Shown: positions 28,043 to 36,124 of the stretch, piece by piece
Layout: each line of letters begins with the position of its first letter
How positions within the stretch are numbered: position 1 is the first letter of the stretch
Assembly (NCBI RefSeq): GCF_004331255.1
Contig: NZ_SJOF01000011.1
Location: forward strand, 84,971-148,970
Reading direction: 5' to 3'
Length of the DNA stretch: 64,000 nt
Source: Acinetobacter sp. ANC 4173
Lineage (GTDB): Bacteria > Pseudomonadota > Gammaproteobacteria > Pseudomonadales > Moraxellaceae
Position numbers and translations under genes: made by a program
Notes under the pieces: generated by a model
The model's input: only the letters and a program-made list of their open reading frames with translations
Database searches by the model: none
What the model was told of the DNA's origin: nothing

Positions 28043-28071
28043 CTGAAAAAGCAAAAAAGATGGTCTATAAT
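28043..28071 (+). promoter_or_regulatory. Putative promoter of the HI0933-family flavoprotein gene
   Basis: CTGAAA (28043-28048) and a perfect TATAAT (28066-28071) with a 17-bp spacer lie 29 bp before the start codon, suggesting that this gene has its own promoter separate from the upstream operon. Confidence 0.5.
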
Positions 28072-28100
28072 GCCCTGCTTTATTCTCCCGTGAGTGTGTC

Positions 28101-29300
28101 ATGTCCGCAAATCAATATGATGTCTTAGTTTTAGGTGCAGGCGCATCTGGCTTAATGACAGCCTATATGGCAGCTCAACGCGGACGTAAAGTGGTGGTGG
28201 TAGAAAAAGCCAATAAAGTCGGTAAAAAAATTCTCATGTCGGGTGGTGGTAAATGTAACTTTACCAACCTCTATGTCGAACCAAGCAACTTTATTTCACA
28301 TAATCCACACTTTGTGATTTCAGCCCTGACCCGCTATACCAATTGGGATTTTATAGGCCTAGTTTGTGAGTACGGCATTGAATATGAAGAGCGTAAACAT
28401 GGTCAACTGTTCACCCTAAAAGGTGCCAAAGAAATTTTAGCCATGCTGTTGGCCGAATGTGAGAAAACAGGTTTGGTGGACATTAAAACCAACTGTGAAG
28501 TGAAAGCCATCACCGCCCTAGAAGAGCAAGGTTTTCAAATTGCCACGACACTGGGTTATTTTGAAGCAGAATCTGTGGTGATTGCATCGGGTGGCTTATC
28601 GATTCCGACCTTAGGTGGTTCAGGGATTGGTTATGAGATTGCCAAACAATTTGGTCATCATGTTTATCCGACCCGCGCAGGTTTGGTGCCTTTTACCTTC
28701 TCGGATAGTTTTAAAGAAGTGACTACACGCTTAAGTGGCAACGCGGTCGATGCGACTTTATCGAATGACTTAAACGCTTTTACCGAAGCTCTTTTATTTA
28801 CCCACCGAGGACTCAGTGGTCCAAGTTCTTTACAACTGTCGAATTATTGGGATGTGGGGCAAAGCTTCAAAATTGACTTCTTACCAAGCGTGGATTTACA
28901 CGACTATTTAAAAGCCAAGAAACACAGTCAACCTAAAGCCCTACTGCGTACTTTACTGGGTGAGCATTTCCCTAAAAGTGTGGTGGTTGAACTGCAAAAC
29001 CTGATTTGGCCTGAACTGGCTGAAACAGCGATTGGTCAGCTGTCGGATGAAAAACTGGAGCACATTGCAACGCGCATACATGCATTTGAAGTCAAACCAT
29101 CAGGAACCGAAGGCTACCGTACCGCGGAGGTCACTTTGGGCGGTGTAGACACCACTGAGGTTTCATCAAAAACCATGGAAAGTAAAAAGCAAAAAGGCTT
29201 ATATTTTGTTGGTGAAATATTAGATGTGACAGGACATTTGGGTGGTTTTAACTTCCAATGGGCATGGTCATCTGCACATGCCGCATCAGAATATGTCTAA
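28101..29300 (+). CDS. HI0933/YhiN-family FAD-dependent oxidoreductase
   Basis: The 399-residue cytoplasmic flavoprotein begins with the dinucleotide-binding loop VLGAGASGLMTAYMAAQRGR (residues 10-29) and the family signature KVGKKILMSGGGKCNFTN near residues 40-57. VIASGGLSIPTLGGSGIGYEIA near residue 160 and GEILDVTGHLGGFNFQWAW near the C-terminus are also diagnostic. HI0933-like proteins (YhiN in E. coli) are widespread, but their reaction is not established. The length and all motifs are intact. It appears monocistronic. Confidence 0.9.
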   Translation: MSANQYDVLVLGAGASGLMTAYMAAQRGRKVVVVEKANKVGKKILMSGGGKCNFTNLYVEPSNFISHNPHFVISALTRYTNWDFIGLVCEYGIEYEERKHGQLFTLKGAKEILAMLLAECEKTGLVDIKTNCEVKAITALEEQGFQIATTLGYFEAESVVIASGGLSIPTLGGSGIGYEIAKQFGHHVYPTRAGLVPFTFSDSFKEVTTRLSGNAVDATLSNDLNAFTEALLFTHRGLSGPSSLQLSNYWDVGQSFKIDFLPSVDLHDYLKAKKHSQPKALLRTLLGEHFPKSVVVELQNLIWPELAETAIGQLSDEKLEHIATRIHAFEVKPSGTEGYRTAEVTLGGVDTTEVSSKTMESKKQKGLYFVGEILDVTGHLGGFNFQWAWSSAHAASEYV

Positions 29301-29321
29301 GCCATCTGCTTAAACGATAAA

Positions 29322-29474
29322 TTATTCTAAATAATCCGTGCGTAGCAGTACGCACTGCTTTTGCTTCTGCTGACGAGCAAGTGCTACATCCATTTTCGTA
29401 ATGGCAATTTGCACATGGCTCTGTTCAGTCCCAGTACGTCGCGTCATCAATGCTTTTTTTAATATTTTCATCAT
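29322..29474 (-). CDS. 50-residue hypothetical protein with own regulated promoter
   Basis: The ORF reads MMKILKKALMTRRTGTEQSH and continues to LLRTDYLE, 50 residues, very basic at the N-terminus with a Gln/Lys-rich middle (ARQQKQKQC). The Shine-Dalgarno AAGGAAAA is 4-5 bp before the ATG at 29474. A perfect TATACT on the same strand (29547-29542) and two TGAAATAT inverted repeats lie upstream. No family was recognised and no membrane helix is evident. The dedicated control region is the main argument that this is a real gene rather than chance; a regulatory RNA covering the same place cannot be excluded. Confidence 0.5.
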   Translation of the reverse strand: MMKILKKALMTRRTGTEQSHVQIAITKMDVALARQQKQKQCVLLRTDYLE

Positions 29475-29514
29475 TCGTTTTCCTTGTGTAAGTACAATTT
29501 ATCAAAATAAATTG

Positions 29515-29588
29515 TGAAATATTCATCAATTCATATTTCAAAGTATAGGCATGTAAGTATTTCTAATTTATGAAATATCCATATTTCA
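29515..29588 (-). promoter_or_regulatory. Two TGAAATAT/ATATTTCA inverted repeats flanking a -10 box
   Basis: The arms TGAAATAT and ATATTTCA occur twice: 29515-29522 with 29533-29540 (10-nt spacer) and 29571-29578 with 29581-29588 (2-nt spacer). Between them on the minus strand is TATACT (29547-29542), with no good -35. The right-hand dyad is centred near -44 and the left-hand dyad near +8 relative to the predicted start. This suits a regulator that both activates and limits the small gene downstream. Confidence 0.55.
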
Positions 29589-29620
29589 CATGCATTAAAC
29601 ATACCAAATTAAATTGCATT

Positions 29621-29836
29621 CTACACTATAGACTTTTGTATTATTTTTTCCGTGGATTCTTCAGCATCACTCCCCGCAGTTGCAGCATTAGATAGTGTTT
29701 CAGCCCAGATCTGCGTTGTTACAACGGTCTTCGGTTTTGCACATATAAATTTATACGCCCTCACAAAAAATCTAACGGTAATGCCTGTTATGATGATTGG
29801 GGCAATGATCTTATTTGGTGCCTTATTCTTCATCAT
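29621..29836 (-). CDS. Small hypothetical membrane protein
   Basis: The 71-residue reading begins MMKNKAPNKIIAPIIITGIT, with one hydrophobic helix (about 10-24) and a hydrophilic, acidic C-terminal part (AGSDAEESTEKIIQ). GAGGAAAA lies just before the ATG at 29836, a much better ribosome site than that of the 66-codon plus-strand reading at 29652-29852, which would start with GTG and has none. No family was recognised. Confidence 0.4.
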   Translation of the reverse strand: MMKNKAPNKIIAPIIITGITVRFFVRAYKFICAKPKTVVTTQIWAETLSNAATAGSDAEESTEKIIQKSIV

Positions 29837-29897
29837 TTTTCCTCATGTATAAGATCGACCTGCCTAAGCATGATCGATCTCGACAAAATTCAACACG

Positions 29898-31577
29898 TTA
29901 TTTCGGATCATCCTTTGGCTGAATATCAACACCCTCTTCAGCTTCGCCTGTAGAACCGTATGGGTTATTTAAAGGCTTATGCTCAGGGTCGACCAGTAGA
30001 TCATCTGGGACAACCGAATCATTATGCGGTGTTACAGGGGTGTGTTTCGTCACGGGTGCAGATACCGTAGAACTTGATGTTTTGGGTTGTGGGTTAGGTT
30101 GCTTCGCCTGCTTTTTCGCACAATCAATCAATTCAGTCAAAATACGTTCCGCAGGTTGACGTCCACCGAGGCCAAAGGCGAGTGCAAATGCCACAGCGAC
30201 AGCCCCTAAGGTTAAACCAAAAGCCAAGTTCACAATCGAATCAGCAATTCCCATCGCCCTTAGACCCATAGCAATGACTAATCCCATAATGAGCACACGG
30301 ACTAAATTGGCTAACCAAAGCGAACTCTGATATTCGCCACGTTGCACAATATTTGCCACCAAGTTTGCCAACCAAAATCCAATCACTAAAATAACTGCAC
30401 CTAATAGAATATTGGCACCAAACTGAATAAACATGGAAATCAGTAGGCTGACTTGCTCTAAACCCAAGCGATTGGCTGCTTCTGATACTGCAAACAACAT
30501 GGTAAAAAATACAATGAAATAACCCACCACGCATGAAATTTTCGTGGTGCCTAAAAAGCGCTGTAAGTCGAGTTTGGCAGGAATGTCATCAACACCTGTC
30601 CCAGAAACGACGTCCACCACCAAGTTTGCCACAAACCGCGAAACCACATAGGCAATAATCAAAATTAGCCCAGCCGCAATAATTTGCGGAATTGCATTCA
30701 TAATTTCATACAACATGGCCGTTGCGGGTTGTGAAATTGAATCAATACCTAACGCTTCAAATGCGATAATTAAGGCAGTAATAATAATAATTGCAAATAC
30801 AAATGAGCCTAGGACATGAGCCAAATTTGAGTTCTTAAACAGTCCGATTTTTTGTGCTTGCTTCTGTAAATCTAGACCTTGTATCAATCCTTCGAGAATG
30901 CCTCGAACAATTTTTGCCAAAATATAGCCCACAAATACAATCACAATCGCAATAAACAAGTTCGGTAAATATGAAATGGCTTCATTCAACATATTTTGAA
31001 TTGGGAACAGCAAACCATTTAAACCTAAAATCGAAAGTACAATCGGCAGGAATAACAACAGGATTAGCCAGTAAACAATCTCACTGATATTTTGACTGAT
31101 TGGACTGACACCCACATCTTCACTCAGTTTTTCATCGAGCTGAGTTCGATCCAGTAATTTTTTCAATCCGACTTTCACCAAGTTGGCAAAAATCCAACCA
31201 ATAAAAGCCACTGCTACCGCTGCCAAAAGCTGAGGAATAAACAACAAGAACTGCTGAATCATATTACTGAATGGACCACTGACGCTGGTCAGATTCAAAA
31301 CATTCAATGCACCAATTATGGCTATCAGCAGCACAATCCAGAAGACAATTCTAGACACGATGTTTTCAATATTGGAACGATGTCCCGTTGCACCAGAAAG
31401 CTTTTGATTGGTGCCTAATTTAGATAATACTTTTTTCACCGCAGCGGCGATCACTAAAGCAATCACCCAACCAATAAGTAAAATAGCAACAGCAGACAAA
31501 ATCGGATGCAACTGATCCCAATAATACATCCCATTCATTTCAGGGGTTCTCATTCCCCCTTCAAAAAACTCATTCAT
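29898..31577 (-). CDS. Mechanosensitive ion channel-like protein with repeated TM helices
   Basis: The 559-residue inner-membrane protein is built from several repeats of a glycine-rich helix pattern, each like LPNLFIAIVIVFVGYILAKI, IPQLLAAVAVAFIGWIFANL or IPQIIAAGLILIIAYVVSRF, followed by a short amphipathic stretch. These match the conserved TM-helix family found in MscS-related proteins. Near the C-terminus LAFGLTLGAVAVAFALAFGLGGRQPAERIL resembles the MscS pore helix and vestibule entry. The last 75 residues are a hydrophilic Pro/Ser/Asp-rich tail. It may gate during osmotic downshift. It stands alone, upstream of a strong terminator on the facing side. Confidence 0.8.
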   Translation of the reverse strand: MNEFFEGGMRTPEMNGMYYWDQLHPILSAVAILLIGWVIALVIAAAVKKVLSKLGTNQKLSGATGHRSNIENIVSRIVFWIVLLIAIIGALNVLNLTSVSGPFSNMIQQFLLFIPQLLAAVAVAFIGWIFANLVKVGLKKLLDRTQLDEKLSEDVGVSPISQNISEIVYWLILLLFLPIVLSILGLNGLLFPIQNMLNEAISYLPNLFIAIVIVFVGYILAKIVRGILEGLIQGLDLQKQAQKIGLFKNSNLAHVLGSFVFAIIIITALIIAFEALGIDSISQPATAMLYEIMNAIPQIIAAGLILIIAYVVSRFVANLVVDVVSGTGVDDIPAKLDLQRFLGTTKISCVVGYFIVFFTMLFAVSEAANRLGLEQVSLLISMFIQFGANILLGAVILVIGFWLANLVANIVQRGEYQSSLWLANLVRVLIMGLVIAMGLRAMGIADSIVNLAFGLTLGAVAVAFALAFGLGGRQPAERILTELIDCAKKQAKQPNPQPKTSSSTVSAPVTKHTPVTPHNDSVVPDDLLVDPEHKPLNNPYGSTGEAEEGVDIQPKDDPK

Positions 31578-31886
31578 GTCTATTCCCTCTTCTTATTTCT
31601 GTTAATGACTGACTCCATTGGGAGCTTGATTGTTGTATTCATAAAAGTATGGAGGTACTTCATTACCTTAAAATTTGTATTTTTTTTAATCAATATCATG
31701 TGCAGAATTACAACAAAAGGGCACACTCCAATAGCAAAAAAGCTCTAGCTTATTAAGCTAGAGCTTTTGTTTTATAGACATCATTCAGTTAAATTATTCG
31801 TTTCAACTCAAGTAAATTCATCCTGAATCGTTGCATCGAACCCCGTCTCCTCGTATTGCTTCAAAGACATTCCCCGTTGCACATTC
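31578..31886. other. Intergenic stretch with terminator and a short coding-like fragment
   Basis: These 309 bases hold the terminator at 31738-31768. They also hold, on the minus strand from about 31915 to 31808, an open frame whose translation QAERQVKNVQRGMSLKQYEE and beyond (…ATIQDEFT, stop) reads like the C-terminal end of a longer protein. The reading has no proper start and overlaps the end of the 49-residue gene in another frame. It may be a gene remnant; the alternative is a chance frame. No other gene is seen. Confidence 0.3.
31738..31768. terminator. Strong bidirectional terminator
   Basis: A perfect 15-bp stem (core AGCTCTAGCTTA with TAAGCTAGAGCT) is flanked by A-rich and T-rich tracts on both sides. 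On the minus strand it ends the transcript of the small gene at 31887-32036. Confidence 0.85.
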
Positions 31887-32036
31887 TTAACTTGGCGTTC
31901 CGCTTGAAAGCATATACACCACAAGTGCCAAGAAAAAGATACCGACTAAGATTAGCATGTACACTGGTAAGCGTTTTTTTTGTCTTATTTCTTCAGCACT
32001 CGCGACATGAGGCGGTTTATTGAAATCATGTATCAT
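31887..32036 (-). CDS. 49-residue single-pass membrane protein
   Basis: The ORF reads MIHDFNKPPHVASAEEIRQK, then KRLPVYMLILVGIFFLALVV and a short tail YMLSSGTPS. The layout is a hydrophilic N-terminus, a positive KKR flank and one membrane helix (about residues 24-43), suggesting N-in topology. GAGGGGAA lies directly before the ATG at 32036, an excellent ribosome site. It lies downstream of eutC on the same strand (157 bp) but is separated from it by a long-loop hairpin. No family or function was recognised. Confidence 0.6.
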   Translation of the reverse strand: MIHDFNKPPHVASAEEIRQKKRLPVYMLILVGIFFLALVVYMLSSGTPS

Positions 32037-32144
32037 GTTCCCCTCACTCAATCCATCCCTTGTTGAATTTTTATACTAACAACAAAAAGTATGAAATTGT
32101 GTGACAAAGCATTATTTGATCGTGAGCGCTTGTAAATTTTCTAG

Positions 32145-32191
32145 AGAACGAACAGCTTAGCTTTTATTTTGGTTTAGCATAATGTCGTTCT
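32145..32191 (-). terminator. Long-loop hairpin directly after eutC
   Basis: On the minus strand AGAACGA (just after the eutC stop) pairs with TCGTTCT 33 nt further on, with a second weaker pairing inside. No U-tract follows. It may protect or weakly terminate the eut mRNA. Confidence 0.3.
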
Positions 32192-32192
32192 T

Positions 32193-33023
32193 TTAGAAAA
32201 TACCTTGCAGTAATTGTGACTGCCCCTGCTCAATCACCATTTCATGTTCATCTTTTAAATTCACACCAGAGAATTGTAATTGTTTTGACTTCGACATCAG
32301 GGCAATCAGGCGTCGTACCGCTGTCACTTCGTCCAAACCAGCAGGGCGCACATTAGAAATACAATTACGCATGGCATCATGACAGCCTTTTTGAGCTTGC
32401 CACGTATAGTAAATACCCATGCTATCTGGAGAACTCAAGCCTGGGCGCTCTCCTATGAGCATCACCAACATTTGCGCATGTAAGATTTGGGCAATTTCAT
32501 CCCCCAAAGCCACCCGGCTTCCCGTTGCGACCACGATAGGGGCCACAGACCAACCTTGCTGGGCACACGCATCTAACATTTTCGAGATAAAACTAACGGC
32601 ATTATCTTCAATCGCACGTGCAGATAAGCCATCGCCTGCCACAATTAATACATCATATTGCTGTTGCTCGGATTGCATTGCTGTGAGCATTTGCCGTGAA
32701 GTCACCGAAAGTTCCCGCCCCAAATCTGGACGTTTCAAATAAGTATCCTTATCAACTGCACAACTACTGACGTGTACAAAAGTCAGACTCTGCTGCGCAA
32801 ATTGCTGCTTCAACACGGCGATATTCAGAGGTTTTAGTACAGCATCCTTGGCTTGGGCATGGGCCAATTGAAACTCTAAAAGAGGACGAGTCGGAAGACT
32901 TCCTCCTGTTCTGCCCAAGGCAATTCGGGCATCGGTAAACTGTTTCAGTTGTTCCCAACTGTTTTGTTCAAATTGCTGTGGATATCGAACATCATAATGT
33001 AGCTTCATCCCTATCTCCCCCAA
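32193..33023 (-). CDS. eutC: Ethanolamine ammonia-lyase small subunit
   Basis: The 276-residue subunit works with EutB and adenosylcobalamin to split ethanolamine into acetaldehyde and ammonia. Family segments are FTDARIALGRTGGSLPTRPLLEFQLAHAQAKDAV, broken here as ARIALGRTGGSLPTRPLLEF and QLAHAQAKDAV (residues 30-60), then DVLIVAGDGLSARAIE near residue 123, LIGERPGLSSPDSMGIYYTW near 188 and CISNVRPAGL near 220. The length is slightly below that of the enterobacterial protein. It starts 1 bp after the eutB stop, third in the eat-eutB-eutC operon. Confidence 0.93.
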   Translation of the reverse strand: MGEIGMKLHYDVRYPQQFEQNSWEQLKQFTDARIALGRTGGSLPTRPLLEFQLAHAQAKDAVLKPLNIAVLKQQFAQQSLTFVHVSSCAVDKDTYLKRPDLGRELSVTSRQMLTAMQSEQQQYDVLIVAGDGLSARAIEDNAVSFISKMLDACAQQGWSVAPIVVATGSRVALGDEIAQILHAQMLVMLIGERPGLSSPDSMGIYYTWQAQKGCHDAMRNCISNVRPAGLDEVTAVRRLIALMSKSKQLQFSGVNLKDEHEMVIEQGQSQLLQGIF

Positions 33024-33024
33024 A

Positions 33025-34410
33025 CTAAGACATCAGCAAACGTGAGAATTTTTCAGGCATGTGTTGTGGCCATTCCAGCTTTGAACATTGCTGTTTTAGA
33101 ATACCCTGCTGCTCTAACCAATAGGCAAATTCAGGTGCTGGCGCGAGTCCTAAAAGTTGACGAATGTATAAAGCATCATGGAACGATGTGGTTTGATAAT
33201 TCAACATCACATCATCTGAACCTGGAATGCCCATAATAAAGTTAATGCCTGCATTGGCTAATAAAGTGAGCAGAACATCCATATCATCTTGATCTGCATC
33301 GGCATGATTGGTATAGCAAATATCACAGCCCATTGGGATGCCAAGCAATTTTCCGCAGAAGTGATCTTCCAAGCCCGCACGAATAATTTGCTTACCGTTA
33401 TACAAATATTCAGGGCCAATAAAACCCACCACGGTATTCACTAAAAATGGCTTGTACTTACGCGCCACCGCATAAGCTCTGGCTTCTATGGTTTGTTGAT
33501 CTACCCCATGATGGGTTTGACTCGACAGCGCGCTGCCTTGACCTGTTTCAAAGTACATCACATTTTGCCCTACGGTTCCCCGCTTCAAGCTGAGTGCAGC
33601 GTCATAGCCTTCTTGGAGCAAAGCTAAATTAATCCCAAAGGCGCTATTGGCTTGCTCGGTCCCTGCAATTGATTGAAACATCAAATCAATCGGAACGTTT
33701 TTGTTGGCAAGTTGAATACCTGAACTTACATGCGTCAGCACGCAAGATTGGGTCGGAATGTCATATTCGTGAATAATGTAATCCAGCAGCTTTAATAGTT
33801 CAGATAGGTTTTGCAAGTTATCAGTCGCGGGGTTAATCCCAATCACCGCATCACCATTACCATACATCAGCCCATCCAAAATACTGGCAGAAATACCCAA
33901 AACATCATCGGTGGGATGATTCGGTTGCAACCGTGTGGACAAATGTCCTTCTAAGCCAATGGTATTGCGAAACTGGGTAATCACGCGGCATTTTTTTGCC
34001 ACCAAAATTAAATCCTGATTGCGCATAATCTTGCTGACGGCGGCCACCATTTCTGGCGTTAACCCCGCTTGTAGCACGGTCAATTTTTCGGTGGTGGCAT
34101 CTGCACTCAACAACCAATTGCGCAAGTCTCCCACCGTAAAGTGTGAAATTGGGTAGAATGCCGCTGCATCATGTTCATCCATAATTAGTCGGGTCACTTC
34201 ATCCTGCTCATACGGAATCAACGCTTCATTCAAGAACTGTTTTAAAGGGACATCTGCCAAACACATTTGTGCCGCTACACGCTCTGTTGCATTCTGCGCG
34301 GCAATCCCTGCAAGCTGATCTCCAGAACGCTCAGGTGTTGCCTTTGCCATCAGCATTTTTAAATCTGAAAAAACATAATGTTGATGCGCAACATCAATCC
34401 GATAAATCAC
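33025..34410 (-). CDS. eutB: Ethanolamine ammonia-lyase large subunit
   Basis: The 461-residue catalytic subunit has a TIM-barrel fold and binds ethanolamine and B12. Recognised stretches are MAKATPERSGDQLAGIAAQN near residue 21, RLQPNHPTDD near 161, MYGNGDAVIGINPATDN near 182, FETGQGSALSSQTHHGVDQQ near 287 and CDICYTNHADADQDDMDVLL near 356. All are typical and intact. It follows the permease by 19 bp and is followed by eutC. The product acetaldehyde would have to be handled by a dehydrogenase encoded elsewhere. Confidence 0.95.
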   Translation of the reverse strand: MIYRIDVAHQHYVFSDLKMLMAKATPERSGDQLAGIAAQNATERVAAQMCLADVPLKQFLNEALIPYEQDEVTRLIMDEHDAAAFYPISHFTVGDLRNWLLSADATTEKLTVLQAGLTPEMVAAVSKIMRNQDLILVAKKCRVITQFRNTIGLEGHLSTRLQPNHPTDDVLGISASILDGLMYGNGDAVIGINPATDNLQNLSELLKLLDYIIHEYDIPTQSCVLTHVSSGIQLANKNVPIDLMFQSIAGTEQANSAFGINLALLQEGYDAALSLKRGTVGQNVMYFETGQGSALSSQTHHGVDQQTIEARAYAVARKYKPFLVNTVVGFIGPEYLYNGKQIIRAGLEDHFCGKLLGIPMGCDICYTNHADADQDDMDVLLTLLANAGINFIMGIPGSDDVMLNYQTTSFHDALYIRQLLGLAPAPEFAYWLEQQGILKQQCSKLEWPQHMPEKFSRLLMS

Positions 34411-34429
34411 GGCCCAAACTCCTTATGTC

Positions 34430-35875
34430 TTATGTATTAAGTTCTTGTTCTGCTGCTTGAATATTGGCAAATTCTTCTTCTGGGGTACCTGCGACCAAAT
34501 GATGACGGCTATACAATAAGAAATAAAGAATAAACACCGCATAAATTGCGGCTGCCATAAACCACACTTTTGGATCCACCACAAAACCTGCAACCGTCGC
34601 GATAGCAGCTAAAACCAAGGCAATCGAAGCGGTGACAATTCCACCAGGCGCTTTGTAAGGACGTGGCATATTGGGTTTTGCAATTTTTAATTTGATGTAC
34701 GCCAGCATCATTAGCACATAAGAAATGGTGGCACCAAAGACTGCCATCAAAATCAGTAAATCACCTTCGCGTGATAAAGACAGCATAAACCCAATCACGC
34801 CAGGAATAATAATGGCTAAATGTGGTGCATGGTTTTTATTTGTTAAGGAAAGTTTTGTAGGTAAATAGCCTGCACGCGACAAAGCAAAAATCTGACGTGA
34901 ATAGGCATAAATAATCGAGAAGAAACTCGCAACTAAACCGGCTAATCCGACAAAATTGACAAAGCCTGCCAACCAAGTATTTTCACCATAGACCACTTTT
35001 AAAGCATCCACCAATGGTGCACCTGATTCTTTTAAAGTATCAGCGCCTGCAGCACCCGCACCCAAAAATAAAATGGCTAAGGCAAACACAGCTAAAATCA
35101 GCATTGAACCGATCAAGCCACGCGGTAAAGATTTATGTGGTTCTTTGGCTTCTTCTGCCGCCAAAGGCACGCCTTCTACCGCCAAAAAGAACCAAATGGC
35201 ATAAGGCACCGCTGCCCAAATGCCTAAATAGCCCAAAGGTAAAAATGCACTGGCTCCAACCGCATCAGTTTTGACAGGAATATTGAGTAAATTCTGGCTG
35301 TTAAAATGTGGCAACATGGCGGCAATAAAAACCAACAAAGCGACTGAGGCGACCGCAGTAATCATAAAAATAATTTTTAAGGCTTCCCCTGCACCTTTAA
35401 GATGAATCCCCATAAAAAACAGATAGCAAACTAAATACACAAACCATCCGCCAATCCCGAACAAGGACTCACAGTAAGCACCAATAAACACGGCAATTGC
35501 CGCAGGTGCAATCGCGTATTCAATCAAGATCGCGGTTCCTGTTAAATAGCCAGCCAAAGGTCCAAAAGCCGTACGGGCAAAACTATAACCGCCTCCTGCG
35601 GTGGGTAACATGGTCGACATTTCCGACATGGCTAAGCACATACATAAATACATGATCGCGACAACAATGGTGGCAATAAACATGCCACCCCATCCACCTT
35701 GTGCCAAACCAAAGTTCCAGCCTGCGAAGTCCCCAGAAATAACATAGGCAACGCCTAACCCAATCAGTAATAGCCATCCGACAGCGCCTTGCTTGAGTTT
35801 ACGTTGAGCAAAATATTCTGTATTGGAATGATGATCTGAATGAGTGTCAGCAACTACACTTTTGACATTTAGCAT
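34430..35875 (-). CDS. eat: Ethanolamine permease (APC superfamily)
   Basis: The protein is 481 residues from the ATG at 35875, which has GAGG 6-7 bp before it. An in-frame ATG at 35944 would add 23 residues of poor composition and is rejected. About 12 hydrophobic helices are seen. WLLLIGLGVAYVISGDFAGWNFGLAQGGWGG (GVAYVISGDFAGWNFGLA is the diagnostic part) and SEMSTMLPTAGGGYSFARTA are characteristic of ethanolamine permeases in the amino acid-polyamine-organocation superfamily. It imports ethanolamine for the two lyase subunits encoded immediately downstream. Confidence 0.9.
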   Translation of the reverse strand: MLNVKSVVADTHSDHHSNTEYFAQRKLKQGAVGWLLLIGLGVAYVISGDFAGWNFGLAQGGWGGMFIATIVVAIMYLCMCLAMSEMSTMLPTAGGGYSFARTAFGPLAGYLTGTAILIEYAIAPAAIAVFIGAYCESLFGIGGWFVYLVCYLFFMGIHLKGAGEALKIIFMITAVASVALLVFIAAMLPHFNSQNLLNIPVKTDAVGASAFLPLGYLGIWAAVPYAIWFFLAVEGVPLAAEEAKEPHKSLPRGLIGSMLILAVFALAILFLGAGAAGADTLKESGAPLVDALKVVYGENTWLAGFVNFVGLAGLVASFFSIIYAYSRQIFALSRAGYLPTKLSLTNKNHAPHLAIIIPGVIGFMLSLSREGDLLILMAVFGATISYVLMMLAYIKLKIAKPNMPRPYKAPGGIVTASIALVLAAIATVAGFVVDPKVWFMAAAIYAVFILYFLLYSRHHLVAGTPEEEFANIQAAEQELNT

Positions 35876-36124
35876 AAGCACCTCGCATTTGCTTGATGCT
35901 AAAGAACAATGCATAAGCCGTACCAATTTTGACTTTTTGTTCAAATTGGTTTGTATTTATTTATAAAAACAGCAGCTTATTTACCACAAAAAAGAAAGCC
36001 TTTTCGTTTAGTTTCAAGGCTGGTGACAGGCTAAGAGCACTTCAAAGAATATGTAACCAATCTGCCGCATTAAAGTGAAATTAGAGTATAATTATCCACC
36101 TCATTTTCAATGCTCCTAATCTTT

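Noticed and set aside
29652..29852. 66-codon plus-strand frame opposite the small membrane ORF
   Set aside because: It would start with GTG and has no ribosome site, whereas the opposite-strand frame has GAGGAAAA in front of ATG.
35876..35944. N-terminal extension of the ethanolamine permease
   Set aside because: It has no Shine-Dalgarno; the internal ATG at 35875 has GAGG at the right distance and begins a typical permease N-terminus.
36088..36099. DnaA-box-like TTATCCACC upstream of the 140-residue orphan gene
   Set aside because: It has one mismatch at the last position and overlaps the likely -10 and start region of an unrelated gene.
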